This document shows, piece after piece, positions 27,404 to 36,156 of a stretch of 64,000 nucleotides of DNA. The DNA is taken from the NCBI GenBank assembly GCA_963725185.1, contig CAVRXO010000006.1, positions 248,001 through 312,000 of the forward strand, written 5' to 3'. The DNA comes from VAZQ01 sp963725185 (GTDB lineage Bacteria > Pseudomonadota > Alphaproteobacteria > Rhizobiales > Xanthobacteraceae). The notes under the pieces are model-generated. The model was not told the DNA's origin. It ran no database searches and saw only the letters and a program-made list of their open reading frames with translations. How positions within the stretch are numbered: position 1 is the stretch's first letter; every line of letters starts with the position of its first letter. A program made the position numbers and the translations under genes.

Positions 27404-28702
27404 ATGGACGATACCGTCCGCAAGATCAGCGCCGAAGACATCAACCCGCGCTACAATTGGGGCCGCGCGCTGCCGGCGCTGGGTACCATGGGGGTCGATT
27501 TCGAGGAACGCGTCGATTACCGCCGGCTGCACCGCTATCGCTTGTGCCGCGTCAAGCAGGCGCTGGAGAAATCCGACCTCGGCGCGCTTCTGGTCTTCGA
27601 CGTCAACAATATCCGCTACATCACCTCGACCAAGATCGGCGAATGGGAGCGCGACAAGCTCTCGCGCTGGGCGCTGCTCACCCGCGACGGCGAGCCGATC
27701 CTGTGGGATTTCGGCTCGGCCGCCGTGCACCACAAGCTTTACGCGCCCTGGCTCAAGCCGGAGAACTGCAAGGCCGGCCTGATCGGCCTGCGCGGCACGC
27801 GTCGATCCGTCCTTCGGGCTGATGAAGCGCCACGCCGAGGAGATCGCCGCGCTGATCCGCGAGGCCGGCGTCGCCGACATGCCGGTCGGCGTCGACATCA
27901 TCGAGCCGCCGATGATGTTCGAGCTGCAGAAGGCCGGCCTCAAGGTCGCAGGACGGCCAGCAGGTCATGCTCGAAGCGCGCGAGATCAAGAATCGGCCGA
28001 CGAGATCGCGCTGCTCAACCGCGCCGCCGCCATGGTCGACGGCGCCTATCACCTGATCTACGAGCAGCTCAAGCCGGGCGTGCGCGAGAACGACATCGTC
28101 GCCAATCGTGAACAAGTTCCTCTACCGGAACGGCTCCGACGACGTCGAGGCGATCAACGCCATCTCGGGCGAGCGCTGCAATCCGCACCCGCACAATTTC
28201 ACCGACCGCATGCTGCGGCCGGGCGACCAGGCCTTCTTCGACATATCTGCAGTCGTTCATGGGCTACCGCACCTGCTATTACCGCACCTTCAATGTCGGC
28301 CGCGCCACGCCGGTGCAGCACGATGCCTACAAGCACGCGCGCGAATGGCTCGATCGCGCCATCGACCTGATCAAGCCCGGCGTCTCGACCGACCGGGTCT
28401 GCGGCGTGTGGCCGAAGGCGGAGGACTTCGGCTTCCCGGACGAGATGTCGGCCTTCGGGCTGCAGTTCGGCCACGGGCTCGGGCTGGCGCTGCACGAGCG
28501 GCCGATCATCAGCCGCGTGGTCTCGCTCACCCATCCGACCGAGATCAAGGAGGGCATGGTGTTCGCGCTGGAGACCTATTGCCCGGCCACGGACGGCTAT
28601 TCGGCGGCGCGCATCGAGGAGGAGGTCGTGGTGACCGACAAAGGCTGCCGCGTGATCACGTTGTTCCCGGCCGAGGAGCTGCCGATCGCGAACCGATATT
28701 GA
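27404..28702 (+). CDS. M24 (creatinase/aminopeptidase P-like) protein, several frameshifts
   Basis: A joined product of about 430 residues. The creatinase-type N-domain is RVKQALEKSDLGALLVFDVN and NIRYITSTKIGEWERDKLSR. The pita-bread domain follows: NAISGERCNPHPHNFTDRML, GYRTCYYRTFNVGRA, FGHGLGLALHERPI, EGMVFALETYCP, ARIEEEVVVTDKG. Breaks near 27800, 27953, 27993, 28103 and 28245 are each repaired by removing one base (two at 27993). Of the five M24 metal ligands, the first Asp (FFDI), His and both Glu are seen. The second Asp position (11 residues later) is Cys. It may be a peptidase, an amidinohydrolase-like enzyme or a DddP-like lyase; the reaction cannot be decided. Ribosome site GAAGGAGG precedes the start. 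Confidence 0.75.
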
Positions 28703-28831
28703 TGCTTTCTGCCGCTCGCCGCGGGAAACTCGGACCTGCCGGCTTCTCGACAAAAAAACGCCCCAGTCGCGGCCGCCAAGCTTCGCCTGGGGAAGCGCAA
28801 TCCCAGTCACAAACAAGGAACAGGTTCCCCG

Positions 28832-29158
28832 ATGAAGAACGCCGGCCTCAAGAAAGTCTCGTCATCCTGGCCTGCAGCCAGCGCCGCCATCGTCGGCCTG
28901 GTCTGGGCGATTGGGTTCACGCCGGTCCCGGCCGCCGCGCAGGGTACACCGGAGCAGCAGCAGGCCTGTACGCCTGACGTCATGCGGCTCTGCAACCAGT
29001 TCGTCCCTGATGTCGCGAAAATCACCGCTTGCATGAACCGGAACCGGGCCAGCATCAGCGCGGCATGCCGCGCCGCATTTCCCCACCCGTCACACGGGGT
29101 CCGGCGCGCGTCCCGCCACGACTCGCATCACCACGTGACCCACCACCCCTCCACCTGA
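28832..29158 (+). CDS. Secreted Cys-rich repeat protein, copy 1
   Basis: 108 residues with a signal peptide ending at VPAAAQ. The mature part has the motif CTPDVMRLCNQFVPDVAKIT then ACMNRNRASISAACRAAF, a four-cysteine unit like the Cys-rich GLG1/FGFR repeat. The tail is His-rich (HDSHHHVTHHPST), a possible metal-binding addition. It is a paralogue of the gene at 29311-29607, with which it shares the N-terminus and the whole Cys unit. Function unknown; periplasmic location likely. Confidence 0.7.
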   Translation: MKNAGLKKVSSSWPAASAAIVGLVWAIGFTPVPAAAQGTPEQQQACTPDVMRLCNQFVPDVAKITACMNRNRASISAACRAAFPHPSHGVRRASRHDSHHHVTHHPST

Positions 29159-29310
29159 TCCGAACCGCCTCATTCCGGCCTGGACCATGAAAATCCGGGT
29201 CGGCCCCGACTTCGCCGTCATCATCGTCGAAATCGGAAGGGCCGACTTCGATCGTCTGGTTTAGTTTCAAAGACTCAAAGTCCCATGGACCGAAAGGAAC
29301 AGGTTAAGAG

Positions 29311-29607
29311 ATGAACACCGCCGGGCTCAAACACGTCTCGTCCTTCTCGCTGGCAGGTATGACCGCGGCTCTCGGCCTCGTTTGGGCCACGAGCTTCATG
29401 ACAGCCCCGGCCATGGCCCAGTATCGGGGTACGCCCGAGCAGCAGCAGGCTTGCCAGCCCGACGCGCTGCGCTTGTGCAGCGAGTTCGTCCCCGACGTCG
29501 ACCGCATCACCGCTTGCATGATCAAGAACCGGATTCGCCTGAGCCCGCCCTGCCGCGCCGTGTTCTCGGCCCCTTCGCACAAAGGGAAAGGGTTCAAGCG
29601 CGGCTGA
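29311..29607 (+). CDS. Secreted Cys-rich repeat protein, copy 2
   Basis: 98 residues: a signal peptide ending TAPAMAQ, then GTPEQQQACQPDALRLCSEF and ITACMIKNRIRLSPPCRAVF. Cysteine spacing is identical to the preceding paralogue, but the C-terminal tail is basic (SHKGKGFKRG) rather than His-rich. It has a good ribosome site (GGAACAGGTTAAGAG). Between the two copies (29159-29310) only a 25-codon frame at 29187-29264 (MKIRVGPDFAVIIVEIGRAD...) is seen, which I do not call. Confidence 0.7.
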   Translation: MNTAGLKHVSSFSLAGMTAALGLVWATSFMTAPAMAQYRGTPEQQQACQPDALRLCSEFVPDVDRITACMIKNRIRLSPPCRAVFSAPSHKGKGFKRG

Positions 29608-29639
29608 GTCGCGCATTCGGCCCGATCCCTGGAGGAATT

Positions 29640-29876
29640 GTGCCGACGGCTCTGCGCTGGGGACGTTTTCGCGCCTTCTTCTATTCCAATGAAGAGGGTG
29701 AGCCTGCGCATGTTCACGTTCGTGCTGGCAAGCAGGAAGCCAAATTTTGGCTTCATGACCTGTCGATTGCCGCCAATGCGGGATTTTCCGCGCACGAGCT
29801 CGGTGATGCCCTTCGCGAGCTAAAGCTGCATCGCGACACGTTGCAAGTGGCCCGGCATGAGCATTTTGGAGATTGA
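29640..29876 (+). CDS. DUF4160 domain protein
   Basis: A 78-residue product starting at GTG 29640 with GGAGG nine bases before it. The DUF4160 core is clear: LRWGRFRAFFYSNEEGEPAH, VHVRAGKQEAKFWL, and the ending ELKLHRDTLQVARHEHFGD. DUF4160 genes are often followed by DUF2442 genes, as here with a 20-base overlap. This suggests a functional pair, possibly toxin-antitoxin-like. The activity is not established. Confidence 0.75.
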   Translation: MPTALRWGRFRAFFYSNEEGEPAHVHVRAGKQEAKFWLHDLSIAANAGFSAHELGDALRELKLHRDTLQVARHEHFGD

Positions 29877-30117
29877 CGTCGGCGATCTGCGTCCACGCTC
29901 GGTCGAGTTTACGGCCGATGACCTCATCGTCACTCTCGCCGACGGCCGCAAGATCACGACGCCGCTGGAGTGGTACCCGCGGCTGAAGCGCGCCTCGGCG
30001 AGCGAGCGCGCAAATTTCGAAATCATGCCGATGGGCATCCATTGGCCGGACATCGACGAGGATCTCGGCGTTGCCGGCATGTTGAGGGGGCGGCGCAACG
30101 ACCGCGGCCCGAACTAA
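29857..30117 (+). CDS. DUF2442 domain protein
   Basis: An 86-residue product: MSILEIDVGDLRPRSVEFTA, DDLIVTLADGRKITTPLEWY, PRLKRASASERANFEI and GIHWPDIDEDLGVAGMLRG, which is the DUF2442 signature (W-x-D-D/I-DEDLSV-like ending). It overlaps the DUF4160 gene by 20 bases. It probably binds its partner protein or DNA. No experimental function is known to me. Confidence 0.78.
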   Translation: MSILEIDVGDLRPRSVEFTADDLIVTLADGRKITTPLEWYPRLKRASASERANFEIMPMGIHWPDIDEDLGVAGMLRGRRNDRGPN

Positions 30118-30136
30118 GCCTCAGGCGCCGGCGCGT

Positions 30137-30932
30137 TCAAGCGATGGACCTGACCACGCCGCCGTCGACGCGCAGCGCGGCGCCGTTGGTGGCCGAGGCC
30201 TGCGGCGAGCAAACATAGACCACCATATTGGCCACTTCGTCGACGGTCGCCAGGCGGCCCAAGAGCGAGGTCGGCCGGTGCTGGGCGATGAACTGCTTCT
30301 CCATCTCGGCCTGGGACACGCCCTGCTCGCGGGCGAGCTTGGCAAAAAAATCCGCCACGCCCTCCGAGCGGGTTGGACCAGGCAGCACCGCATTCACGGT
30401 CACGCCGGTGCCGGCGAGCAATTCGGCGAGCCCGCGGGAGACGGCAAGCTGCGCGGTCTTGGTCATGCCGTAGTGGATCATCTCGACCGGGATATTGAGC
30501 GCGGATTCGCTTGAGATGAAGACGATGCGGCCCCAATCGCGTTGCCGCATCCCGGGCAGGAAGTGCCGCGACAGGCGGATGCCGCTCAGGACATTGGTGT
30601 CGAAGAAGCGATGCCAATCGTCATCGCTGATGTCCTCGAACGGCTTTGGCTCGAAGATCCCGAGATTGTTGACCAGGATGTCGGTATCGCCTGCGCGCTT
30701 CAGAAAAGCGGCAACCCCCGCCGCGGTCGCAAGATCGGCCGCCACGCCCTCGATCTTCACCTGCGGGAACTTGGCGGCGAGGCGGGCGGTGGCGGCCTCG
30801 ACGCTGCCCTGGCTGCGTCCATTGATGAACGACCGCGGCACCCAATTCGGCAAGCCCGGCCGCGATTGCAAAGCCGATCCCGGCCGTCGACCCGGTCACG
30901 ATGGCTCGTTTTCCGCTCAAATCGATGATCAT
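30137..30932 (-). CDS. SDR-family NAD(P)-dependent oxidoreductase (one frameshift)
   Basis: The N-terminal cofactor motif is VTGSTAGIGFAIAAGL (from ATG 30932). The frame moves near 30830 and continues as INGRSQGSVEAATARLAAKF ... GGVVRSIA. It keeps the NNLG motif, the catalytic Ser in FISSESALN and YGMTK (Tyr/Lys), so the enzyme is a classical SDR of about 264 residues, probably a 3-oxoacyl/alcohol dehydrogenase type. It is convergent with the DUF2442 gene. Substrate unknown. Confidence 0.85.
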
Positions 30933-31060
30933 GTGCAAGTGCCCGTTGCTGACCCGAACAGATCTAGGGTCGAAAAGGCTCCGCGCAATGCGTCGGAGCC
31001 CTTCCTGACGGATAGCTTGCACCGGACGCCGGCACGGTCGGCGTCAAGCGAGCCGGGGTT

Positions 31061-31828
31061 TCACGCCCACGCGGCCGCCCGCTCCTTCACCTGCGGGAAC
31101 TTCTCGCTCAGCAGCGAGCCGAAATAGTAGGTCGGTTGGAATGCCGGATGGGCACGGATCGCCGCCAGCCAGCGCGCGATGCGCGGCTTGTCGCGCCACA
31201 TCGTGTCGAGGCCGAGATCGGCCATGCGCACGATCGTGGGCATCACGCAAATGTCGGCAAGCGTTGCCCGCGCGCCCAGGAGCCAAGGCCCGCCGCTTTT
31301 GGCGATCTCATCGTCCATGCGCGCAAGCGTGCGCCCCAGGCGGTCCAGCGCCGCCTGCATCTCCGCATCGGAAAAGCCCGTGCGTCCCATGGCAAGCATG
31401 AACTCCTTGCGCAGCGGTTTTGATTGCGCGAAGGCCTCGAACTCCTCCTCGCTCATGGCGGCAAAGCGTGGCAGGAAGGCGAGGTTGAAGGTCGGGACGC
31501 GGATCGCCGCCGCCGGCATCTCGTCGATGAAATGCATGAGCGCGCGCATATGCGCGCGCTCGATCGGCGCCGACGGCGTGAAGCATTCCGGCTGTGGCGC
31601 GATCTCGTCGAGATATTCGCCGATGACCGCGGAATCGATCACGATCCTGCCGTCGTGGTCGAGGGTCGGAACAACGCCATTGGGGTTGAGCTTGAGGTAT
31701 TCCGGCTTGAGCTGGTCGCCGGCCAGCAGGTCGAGCTTCACCTCCGCGAAGGCAAGCTGCTTGGCATTGAGGACGAAACGCACCCGTTGGCTGCAGGTCG
31801 ATTGCGGCGCATTGTAGAGGGTGAACAT
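31061..31828 (-). CDS. Glutathione S-transferase family protein
   Basis: 255 residues. The thioredoxin-like N-domain is MFTLYNAPQSTCSQRVRFVL, NGVVPTLDHDGRIVIDSAVI and GEYLDEIAP (cis-Pro and the glutathione-binding Glu/Asp-Ser as DSAVI). An alpha-helical C-domain with ATLADICVMP follows. The start at 31828 is five bases after the end of the HtrA-like gene, so they may be cotranscribed. The C-terminal domain is longer than usual. A Ser or Cys in PQSTCSQR may be the catalytic residue. Confidence 0.87.
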   Translation of the reverse strand: MFTLYNAPQSTCSQRVRFVLNAKQLAFAEVKLDLLAGDQLKPEYLKLNPNGVVPTLDHDGRIVIDSAVIGEYLDEIAPQPECFTPSAPIERAHMRALMHFIDEMPAAAIRVPTFNLAFLPRFAAMSEEEFEAFAQSKPLRKEFMLAMGRTGFSDAEMQAALDRLGRTLARMDDEIAKSGGPWLLGARATLADICVMPTIVRMADLGLDTMWRDKPRIARWLAAIRAHPAFQPTYYFGSLLSEKFPQVKERAAAWA

Positions 31829-31833
31829 GAGAT

Positions 31834-32880
31834 TCAGAACGACGATTTCAGCCGGAGATTTTCCAACCGGTTGATCGATTTGACCTCGATGCGCTGCTTC
31901 TCGTTGTCCTTGAACACATCGAGCGGAATGACGGTGCCGGCGTCGCCTTGCGCGTAGAGCTTGCGGTAGAAATCTGCGAGCTGGGAGACCGGCTCGCCGT
32001 TGACGCCGAGAATCATGTCGCCGCGTTTGAGCCCGGCCCGCTCGGCGGGGCCTTCGGGCGTCACCGCGCTGACGAACAGGTGGCCGCGCATCTCGGCGGT
32101 GGTGACTCCGAGCCACGGCCGTCCGGGTCCGGCCGTGCGGCCGCTGGCGAGGAGATCGGCCAGGATCGGAGGCAACAGGTCGGTCGGCACGAACATGTTG
32201 CCGGGCATGCGCTCGCCCCGCCCGGTCGCGTCGCCGACGATCAGCGAGCCGACGCCGACCAGCTTGCCCTCGTGGTTGAGCAACGCGGCCCCGCTCCAGG
32301 CCGGGTGTGGCGGCGCGGTGAAGATCGCCTGATCGAGCAGATATTCCCACTCGCCGGCGAATTCGCGCTTGGCGACGACGACCGCGGGCTCGGCATTGTC
32401 GGGACCGCCGAAGCCGGCCACCACCACCGGGTCGCGCTCCTTGAGCTCGGCCGACTTGCCGAAAGCGAGCGGCTGCACCTTGAGGGGCGCGATCGCGCGC
32501 AGCAGGCCGAAGCCGGTCTGGTTGTCGTAGCCGACGATATCGGCCGGCACGTCCTCGCCGTCATTGGTGATCACCTCGGCCGAGTGCGCCTCGACCATGA
32601 GATAGCCGATGGTCAGGATGAGACCGTTGCTGTCGATCACGATGGCGGAGCCCTCGCGCTCGCGTCCCAGGCTCTTGGCCGTGCGGCCATCCGGATTGAT
32701 GAAGGTCTTGAGATGCACGACCCCCGAAAGCAGCTCCGCGAGCGCCGGCGACTGGGCCCGGGCTGCCGCGGGGAGAGCCATGCCGAAGCCGGTGGCGGAG
32801 ACCAGCGCCAATAGCGCGGCCATGAGACCCTTGCGCAAACCGCGAACCGGAGTGATTTCTCGGCGAGATCGAATCCGCAT
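31834..32880 (-). CDS. HtrA/DegP-like S1C protein with PDZ domain, catalytic triad degenerate
   Basis: 348 residues: signal peptide (ALPAAARAQ), a trypsin-like domain and a C-terminal PDZ domain (RPWLGVTTAEMRGHLFVSAV; GLKRGDMILGVNGEPVSQLA). Where active proteases have the His motif (ILTNAHV), this protein has LILTIGYLMVE. Where the Asp motif (DLAVLK) is expected it has GFGLLRA. The serine loop is AWSGAALLN rather than GNSGGPL. The Ser is kept but the His and Asp are not, so proteolysis is unlikely. A chaperone or scaffold role in the periplasm is an inference. Confidence 0.8.
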   Translation of the reverse strand: MRIRSRREITPVRGLRKGLMAALLALVSATGFGMALPAAARAQSPALAELLSGVVHLKTFINPDGRTAKSLGREREGSAIVIDSNGLILTIGYLMVEAHSAEVITNDGEDVPADIVGYDNQTGFGLLRAIAPLKVQPLAFGKSAELKERDPVVVAGFGGPDNAEPAVVVAKREFAGEWEYLLDQAIFTAPPHPAWSGAALLNHEGKLVGVGSLIVGDATGRGERMPGNMFVPTDLLPPILADLLASGRTAGPGRPWLGVTTAEMRGHLFVSAVTPEGPAERAGLKRGDMILGVNGEPVSQLADFYRKLYAQGDAGTVIPLDVFKDNEKQRIEVKSINRLENLRLKSSF

Positions 32881-32960
32881 GAATCCTCTCCATGAATCGG
32901 AAGGCTCACAAGCGGACTATACCGCCGCGTCGCGCCGCGGCCATCGGCCCCCCGGCGCCG

Positions 32961-34223
32961 TCACACGGATTCTTTATCGCCCGCCGCCACGGCCGCGCTC
33001 AGGCCCATGGCAGCTTCGAAGGCACGGCGAACCTCGGGTGGCTGGCCATATTGCCAGCGGAAGCCCTGCAGGCGCGCCCGGAGGACCGGGATCAACTCGA
33101 AGTCCCTGAGCGCGACGCCTTCGACGCAGCGCTCGCGCTCCATATTGGGCAACGCGACGCAGGTTGCGGCATTCGGATTGCGGATCATGCCCTTGGGCTC
33201 GGCGCCCTTGGCGACCGCCGCGAGCTCGTCGAAGAAGCGCTTGCGGATCATCACGATGCCGAGGTCGCTCGCCCCCAGATTCTCGCGGCTGCGATCCGCG
33301 ATGACGCCCTGGCCGACCCAGGCGATGATGTCCTGGTTGATGACATGGCTGGAGATCCAGCGCCCTTGCGCGTCCCTGACCGGGCCATGCCAGGTCGGAA
33401 TCGGGCCCTGGACGTAGGGCTCCCGTTCCCGCGGCACCCGCGTGTAGAACCAGCAGACGCTGAGCGTGTTCTGATCGTCGATCGGCACGCGCCATTCGAA
33501 GTGGTCGCCGAGATAGAATCCGTTCGGCCACAGTGTGACGCGGCCGATGGTCCAGTTGGTGTCGGTCTCGTCGGCGCCCTCGCGCACGCGCTTGTAGAGG
33601 AAGCCGTGCTCGAATTCCTCGAACTTGAGCTTGAGGTGCCGGGGCCCGTTGGGGCCGGTCTCGCCCTTGAGGCGGGTGTTCCAGTTCTCGTGCATCCATT
33701 CGAAATGCACCGGGTCGCAGGAGTTCTCCTGGCACTGAAACCAGTTGCAGGGGACCTCCGAGATCACGATCTCGGCAAAGCCGTTCGGCCAGGTGAGCGG
33801 CTCCCAGACCGGCAGCTCGGGCGCCGGCTGCGGCCCCAGATAGGCCCACAAGAGGCCGCCGGCCTCCTTGACCGGATAGGCGCGCGTCGTGCAGCGCTCG
33901 CGGCGGCGCTCCGATGGATTGGCGATATCGTCGTAGGGCTGCTCGATGCAGCGCCCATCCGCATCCATCAGCCAGCCGTGATAGTGGCAACGGATGCCGG
34001 TCTCCTCGACGAAACCGAGCGCCAGGTCGGCGCGCCGGTGCGGGCACTGCCGGTCGATGAGGCCGAACGTGCCGCCGCGGTCGCGATAAAGCACGAGGTC
34101 TTCGCCGAACAGCCGCATCGGCTTGATCGCGACCTGATCGAATTCGGTGGCGCCGCCGATCGGCATCCAGTAGCGCCGCAGGTAATCGCCCATCGGCGTG
34201 CCCGGACCGACCTGCGTGAGCAA
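32961..34223 (-). CDS. Rieske non-haem iron oxygenase, large subunit (phthalate dioxygenase-like)
   Basis: 420 residues. The Rieske centre is CPHRRADLALGF...GIRCHYHGW (C-x-H...C-x2-H). The mononuclear iron motif lies in CQENSCDPVHFEWMHENW. The length and the start LTQVGPGTPMGDYLRRYWMP fit phthalate 4,5-dioxygenase-type single-component oxygenases, which use a separate reductase. None is adjacent. It hydroxylates or demethylates an aromatic acid; the substrate is unknown. The next gene upstream on the strand is a beta-hydroxyacid dehydrogenase, separated by repeats. Confidence 0.87.
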   Translation of the reverse strand: MLTQVGPGTPMGDYLRRYWMPIGGATEFDQVAIKPMRLFGEDLVLYRDRGGTFGLIDRQCPHRRADLALGFVEETGIRCHYHGWLMDADGRCIEQPYDDIANPSERRRERCTTRAYPVKEAGGLLWAYLGPQPAPELPVWEPLTWPNGFAEIVISEVPCNWFQCQENSCDPVHFEWMHENWNTRLKGETGPNGPRHLKLKFEEFEHGFLYKRVREGADETDTNWTIGRVTLWPNGFYLGDHFEWRVPIDDQNTLSVCWFYTRVPREREPYVQGPIPTWHGPVRDAQGRWISSHVINQDIIAWVGQGVIADRSRENLGASDLGIVMIRKRFFDELAAVAKGAEPKGMIRNPNAATCVALPNMERERCVEGVALRDFELIPVLRARLQGFRWQYGQPPEVRRAFEAAMGLSAAVAAGDKESV

Positions 34224-34269
34224 GCCGGTTGTTTTCAGCGCTCAGCACCCTTGCCTCCCTCTCGAAACT

Positions 34270-34342
34270 CTTGTCCCGGCCTTGAGCCGGGACCGTCCGA
34301 AACTCTGAGCTTGTAACGGTCCCGGCTCAAGGCCGGGACAAG
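34270..34342. repeat. Perfect inverted repeat element (CTTGTCCCGGCCTTGAGCC type)
   Basis: The left end CTTGTCCCGGCCTTGAGCCG is exactly inverted at the right end, CGGCTCAAGGCCGGGACAAG. About 20 bases lie between the longer arms, which also include GGACCGT/ACGGTCC. It is the cleanest copy of the family also found at 19540-19642. It lies just beyond the 5' end of the Rieske gene. Confidence 0.85.
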
Positions 34343-34348
34343 TTTGCG

Positions 34349-34437
34349 CTGCAGACCCGGGACCGTCCCAAACTCCGGCATTCGTAACGATCCCGGCTCT
34401 GCAGTGCATCGCTGCGCGCTGCACTGCGTCCGGGAAA
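34349..34437. repeat. Second, diverged inverted repeat of the same family
   Basis: Arms CTGCAGACCCGGGACCGTCC and the inverted GATCCCGGCTCTGCAG lie around CAAACTCCGGCATTCGTAAC, the same middle arrangement as the preceding copy. The 3' side (TGCATCGCTGCGCGCTGCACTGCG) forms another small hairpin. The two copies fill the gap between the Rieske gene and the dehydrogenase gene. Confidence 0.65.
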
Positions 34438-34450
34438 AGTGCCTTCACCC

Positions 34451-35411
34451 CTACCCCTCCAGCCCGGTCGGCACGTTCTGGTTCTCGCTCTCGAGCTTCA
34501 TGCCGGACGCGAGCCCCATGGTCTCCATCAGGGCGGCGAAATCCTTCTGCAGATATTCGTCGGGTTTCTGCTTGAGGGTCGCGGCGCCGAAGTGGCTCTG
34601 CAGCATTTCGCGGGCGGCGGCCGTCACCGGCATGACGACGTCCCAGTCGCGACCGAGCGCGAGGCCGAGATCGAGGTCCTTGCGCAAGAGCTCGGGCGTG
34701 AAGGTCGTGGTCCAGTCCAGATTGACCAAGGCCGGCGATTTGTAGCGCGTGAACATCGAGCCCATCACGCTGTTGTTCATGAACGACAGGAAGGCATGGC
34801 GCGGCACGCCCATCTTGTTGGCCAAGCAGCGTGATCTCGATCAGGTTCTCGATCACCACGCCGAGCATGACATTGTGGGCGATCTTGCACACGCGGGCGA
34901 GCTCGCCGTCGCCCACATAGGAGACGCCCTGCGGGGCGAACACCTCGATCATCGGCATCACGGCGCGGCAGGCCTGCTCCGGGCCGGAGACGACCGCCGA
35001 CAGCTTGCCGGCCTTGATCACCTTGGCATTGCCGCTCACCGGCGAGGCCACGAAGTCGCTGCCGAGCTTGCTCAGCCGTTCGCGGATGGCAGCCAATTCC
35101 TCGACCGCGATGGTCGAGCAGTCGACCAGGATCTTGGGCACCTTGCCGCCGCCGCTCGCCACGCCGTCCTTGCCGAAATAGACCTCGTCGAGGTCCTTGC
35201 CGGTCGAGACGATGGAGAACACCACGTCCATGCCGGCGAGGTCGGCAAGCTTGTCGACGACCTTGCCGCCCTTGGCGATGAGCGGCTCGGCCTTGGCGCG
35301 GGTGCGGTTCCAGATGGAAAGGTCGTAGCCGGCCTTGAGCAGGCGCTCCGCCATGGGGAAGCCCATGCGGCCCATGCCGATCCAGCCGATCTTCTGCTCA
35401 TTCTTCGCCAT
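34451..35411 (-). CDS. 3-hydroxyisobutyrate dehydrogenase-like NAD(P)-dependent oxidoreductase (one frameshift)
   Basis: N-terminal dinucleotide motif IGWIGMGRMGFPMAERLLKA, substrate loop DCSTIAVEEL and VASPVSGNAKVIKAGKLSAV, and catalytic Lys in VCKIAHNVMLGV. At about 34824 the frame moves (ITLL then ANKMGVPRHAFLSFMNNSVM) and the protein ends NVPTGLEG. Removing one base gives a normal length of about 320 residues. The family includes tartronate semialdehyde and 3-hydroxyisobutyrate dehydrogenases. It may act with the Rieske oxygenase downstream. Confidence 0.85.
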
Positions 35412-35753
35412 ATTGGCCCTCTCCTTTGACGATTGCGGGTCCGCTGCCCTGCTGGGCTTTATGACAGTATCGAGGGCGCTTCAACAGCGCCGCCCCGGAC
35501 CTGAGGTCCGGCTTGGTGCACCGCACGCGTCGCCCCATCGGCTCGACTGTGTCTCGAAGTGGACGCCCGCCGCGCCAAGGGCCTGCGCCCGGCCCTGTGG
35601 GGAAACCGATAAGTGCCCGCAAACGGCCCGAATCGGCTATTATTGATTCAACTCAAAGCATGGTCGCTTAAGCAGGTCTTTTTATAGTAACCGCCCTTGT
35701 CGTTATTCGCGTGATCGTGCAGATCCACTCGTCAACGAACGGGAACATGGAAG
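35412..35753. other. Intergenic region without a recognisable gene
   Basis: 342 bases. The right part (35630-35700) is clearly AT-richer than its surroundings (GGCTATTATTGATTCAACTC and TTTTTATAGTAACC) and is a likely promoter region for the plus-strand genes at 35754-37849 or for the minus-strand dehydrogenase. Frames here have no recognisable product. Confidence 0.5.
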
Positions 35754-36110
35754 ATGGTCCAGCCAACGCCGCGGCGCCCCAAGCGATTTGCCGAGCCTGA
35801 GATCACCTCGCCCCTTGCGGCGTGGAAATCGATGCTGGCCGCATCGATGAATTCCCTTGAGACGCGCCGGGCCCACCGGTCCCACGACCCACGGCTCGAG
35901 ATGTTCGGCATCATCGTGCTGGCGCCGGCCTTCGTCGTGCTCACGGTGGTGATCCTCCTGGTGCTGCTCGCCATCTTCGTGATCTGGCTGTGCGTGGTCG
36001 GCGTCCTGTTTGCCGGCACGGTCATTGCCGATCAGGTCGGCCGCTGGTGGCGCCGCGGAGGATTTTTCGGGCCTCTCGACCATCGGGCGCTGGGCTATCC
36101 GGGGCGCTGA
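35754..36110 (+). CDS. Small putative membrane protein
   Basis: 118 residues, unrecognised. The first 48 residues are basic and polar (PTPRRPKRFAEPEITSPLAA). A long hydrophobic stretch follows (FGIIVLAPAFVVLTVVILLV, LLAIFVIWLCVVGVLFAGTV), enough for two membrane helices, and then a basic tail. An overlapping frame exists on the other strand, but it lacks hydrophobic or domain signals. The gene is 46 bases upstream of the RuBisCO-like gene and may be cotranscribed with it. Confidence 0.5.
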   Translation: MVQPTPRRPKRFAEPEITSPLAAWKSMLAASMNSLETRRAHRSHDPRLEMFGIIVLAPAFVVLTVVILLVLLAIFVIWLCVVGVLFAGTVIADQVGRWWRRGGFFGPLDHRALGYPGR

Positions 36111-36156
36111 TCGATCGCCGGCTTGATCGCGGGCGGGCCGGTCGTCTGCCGAGCCG

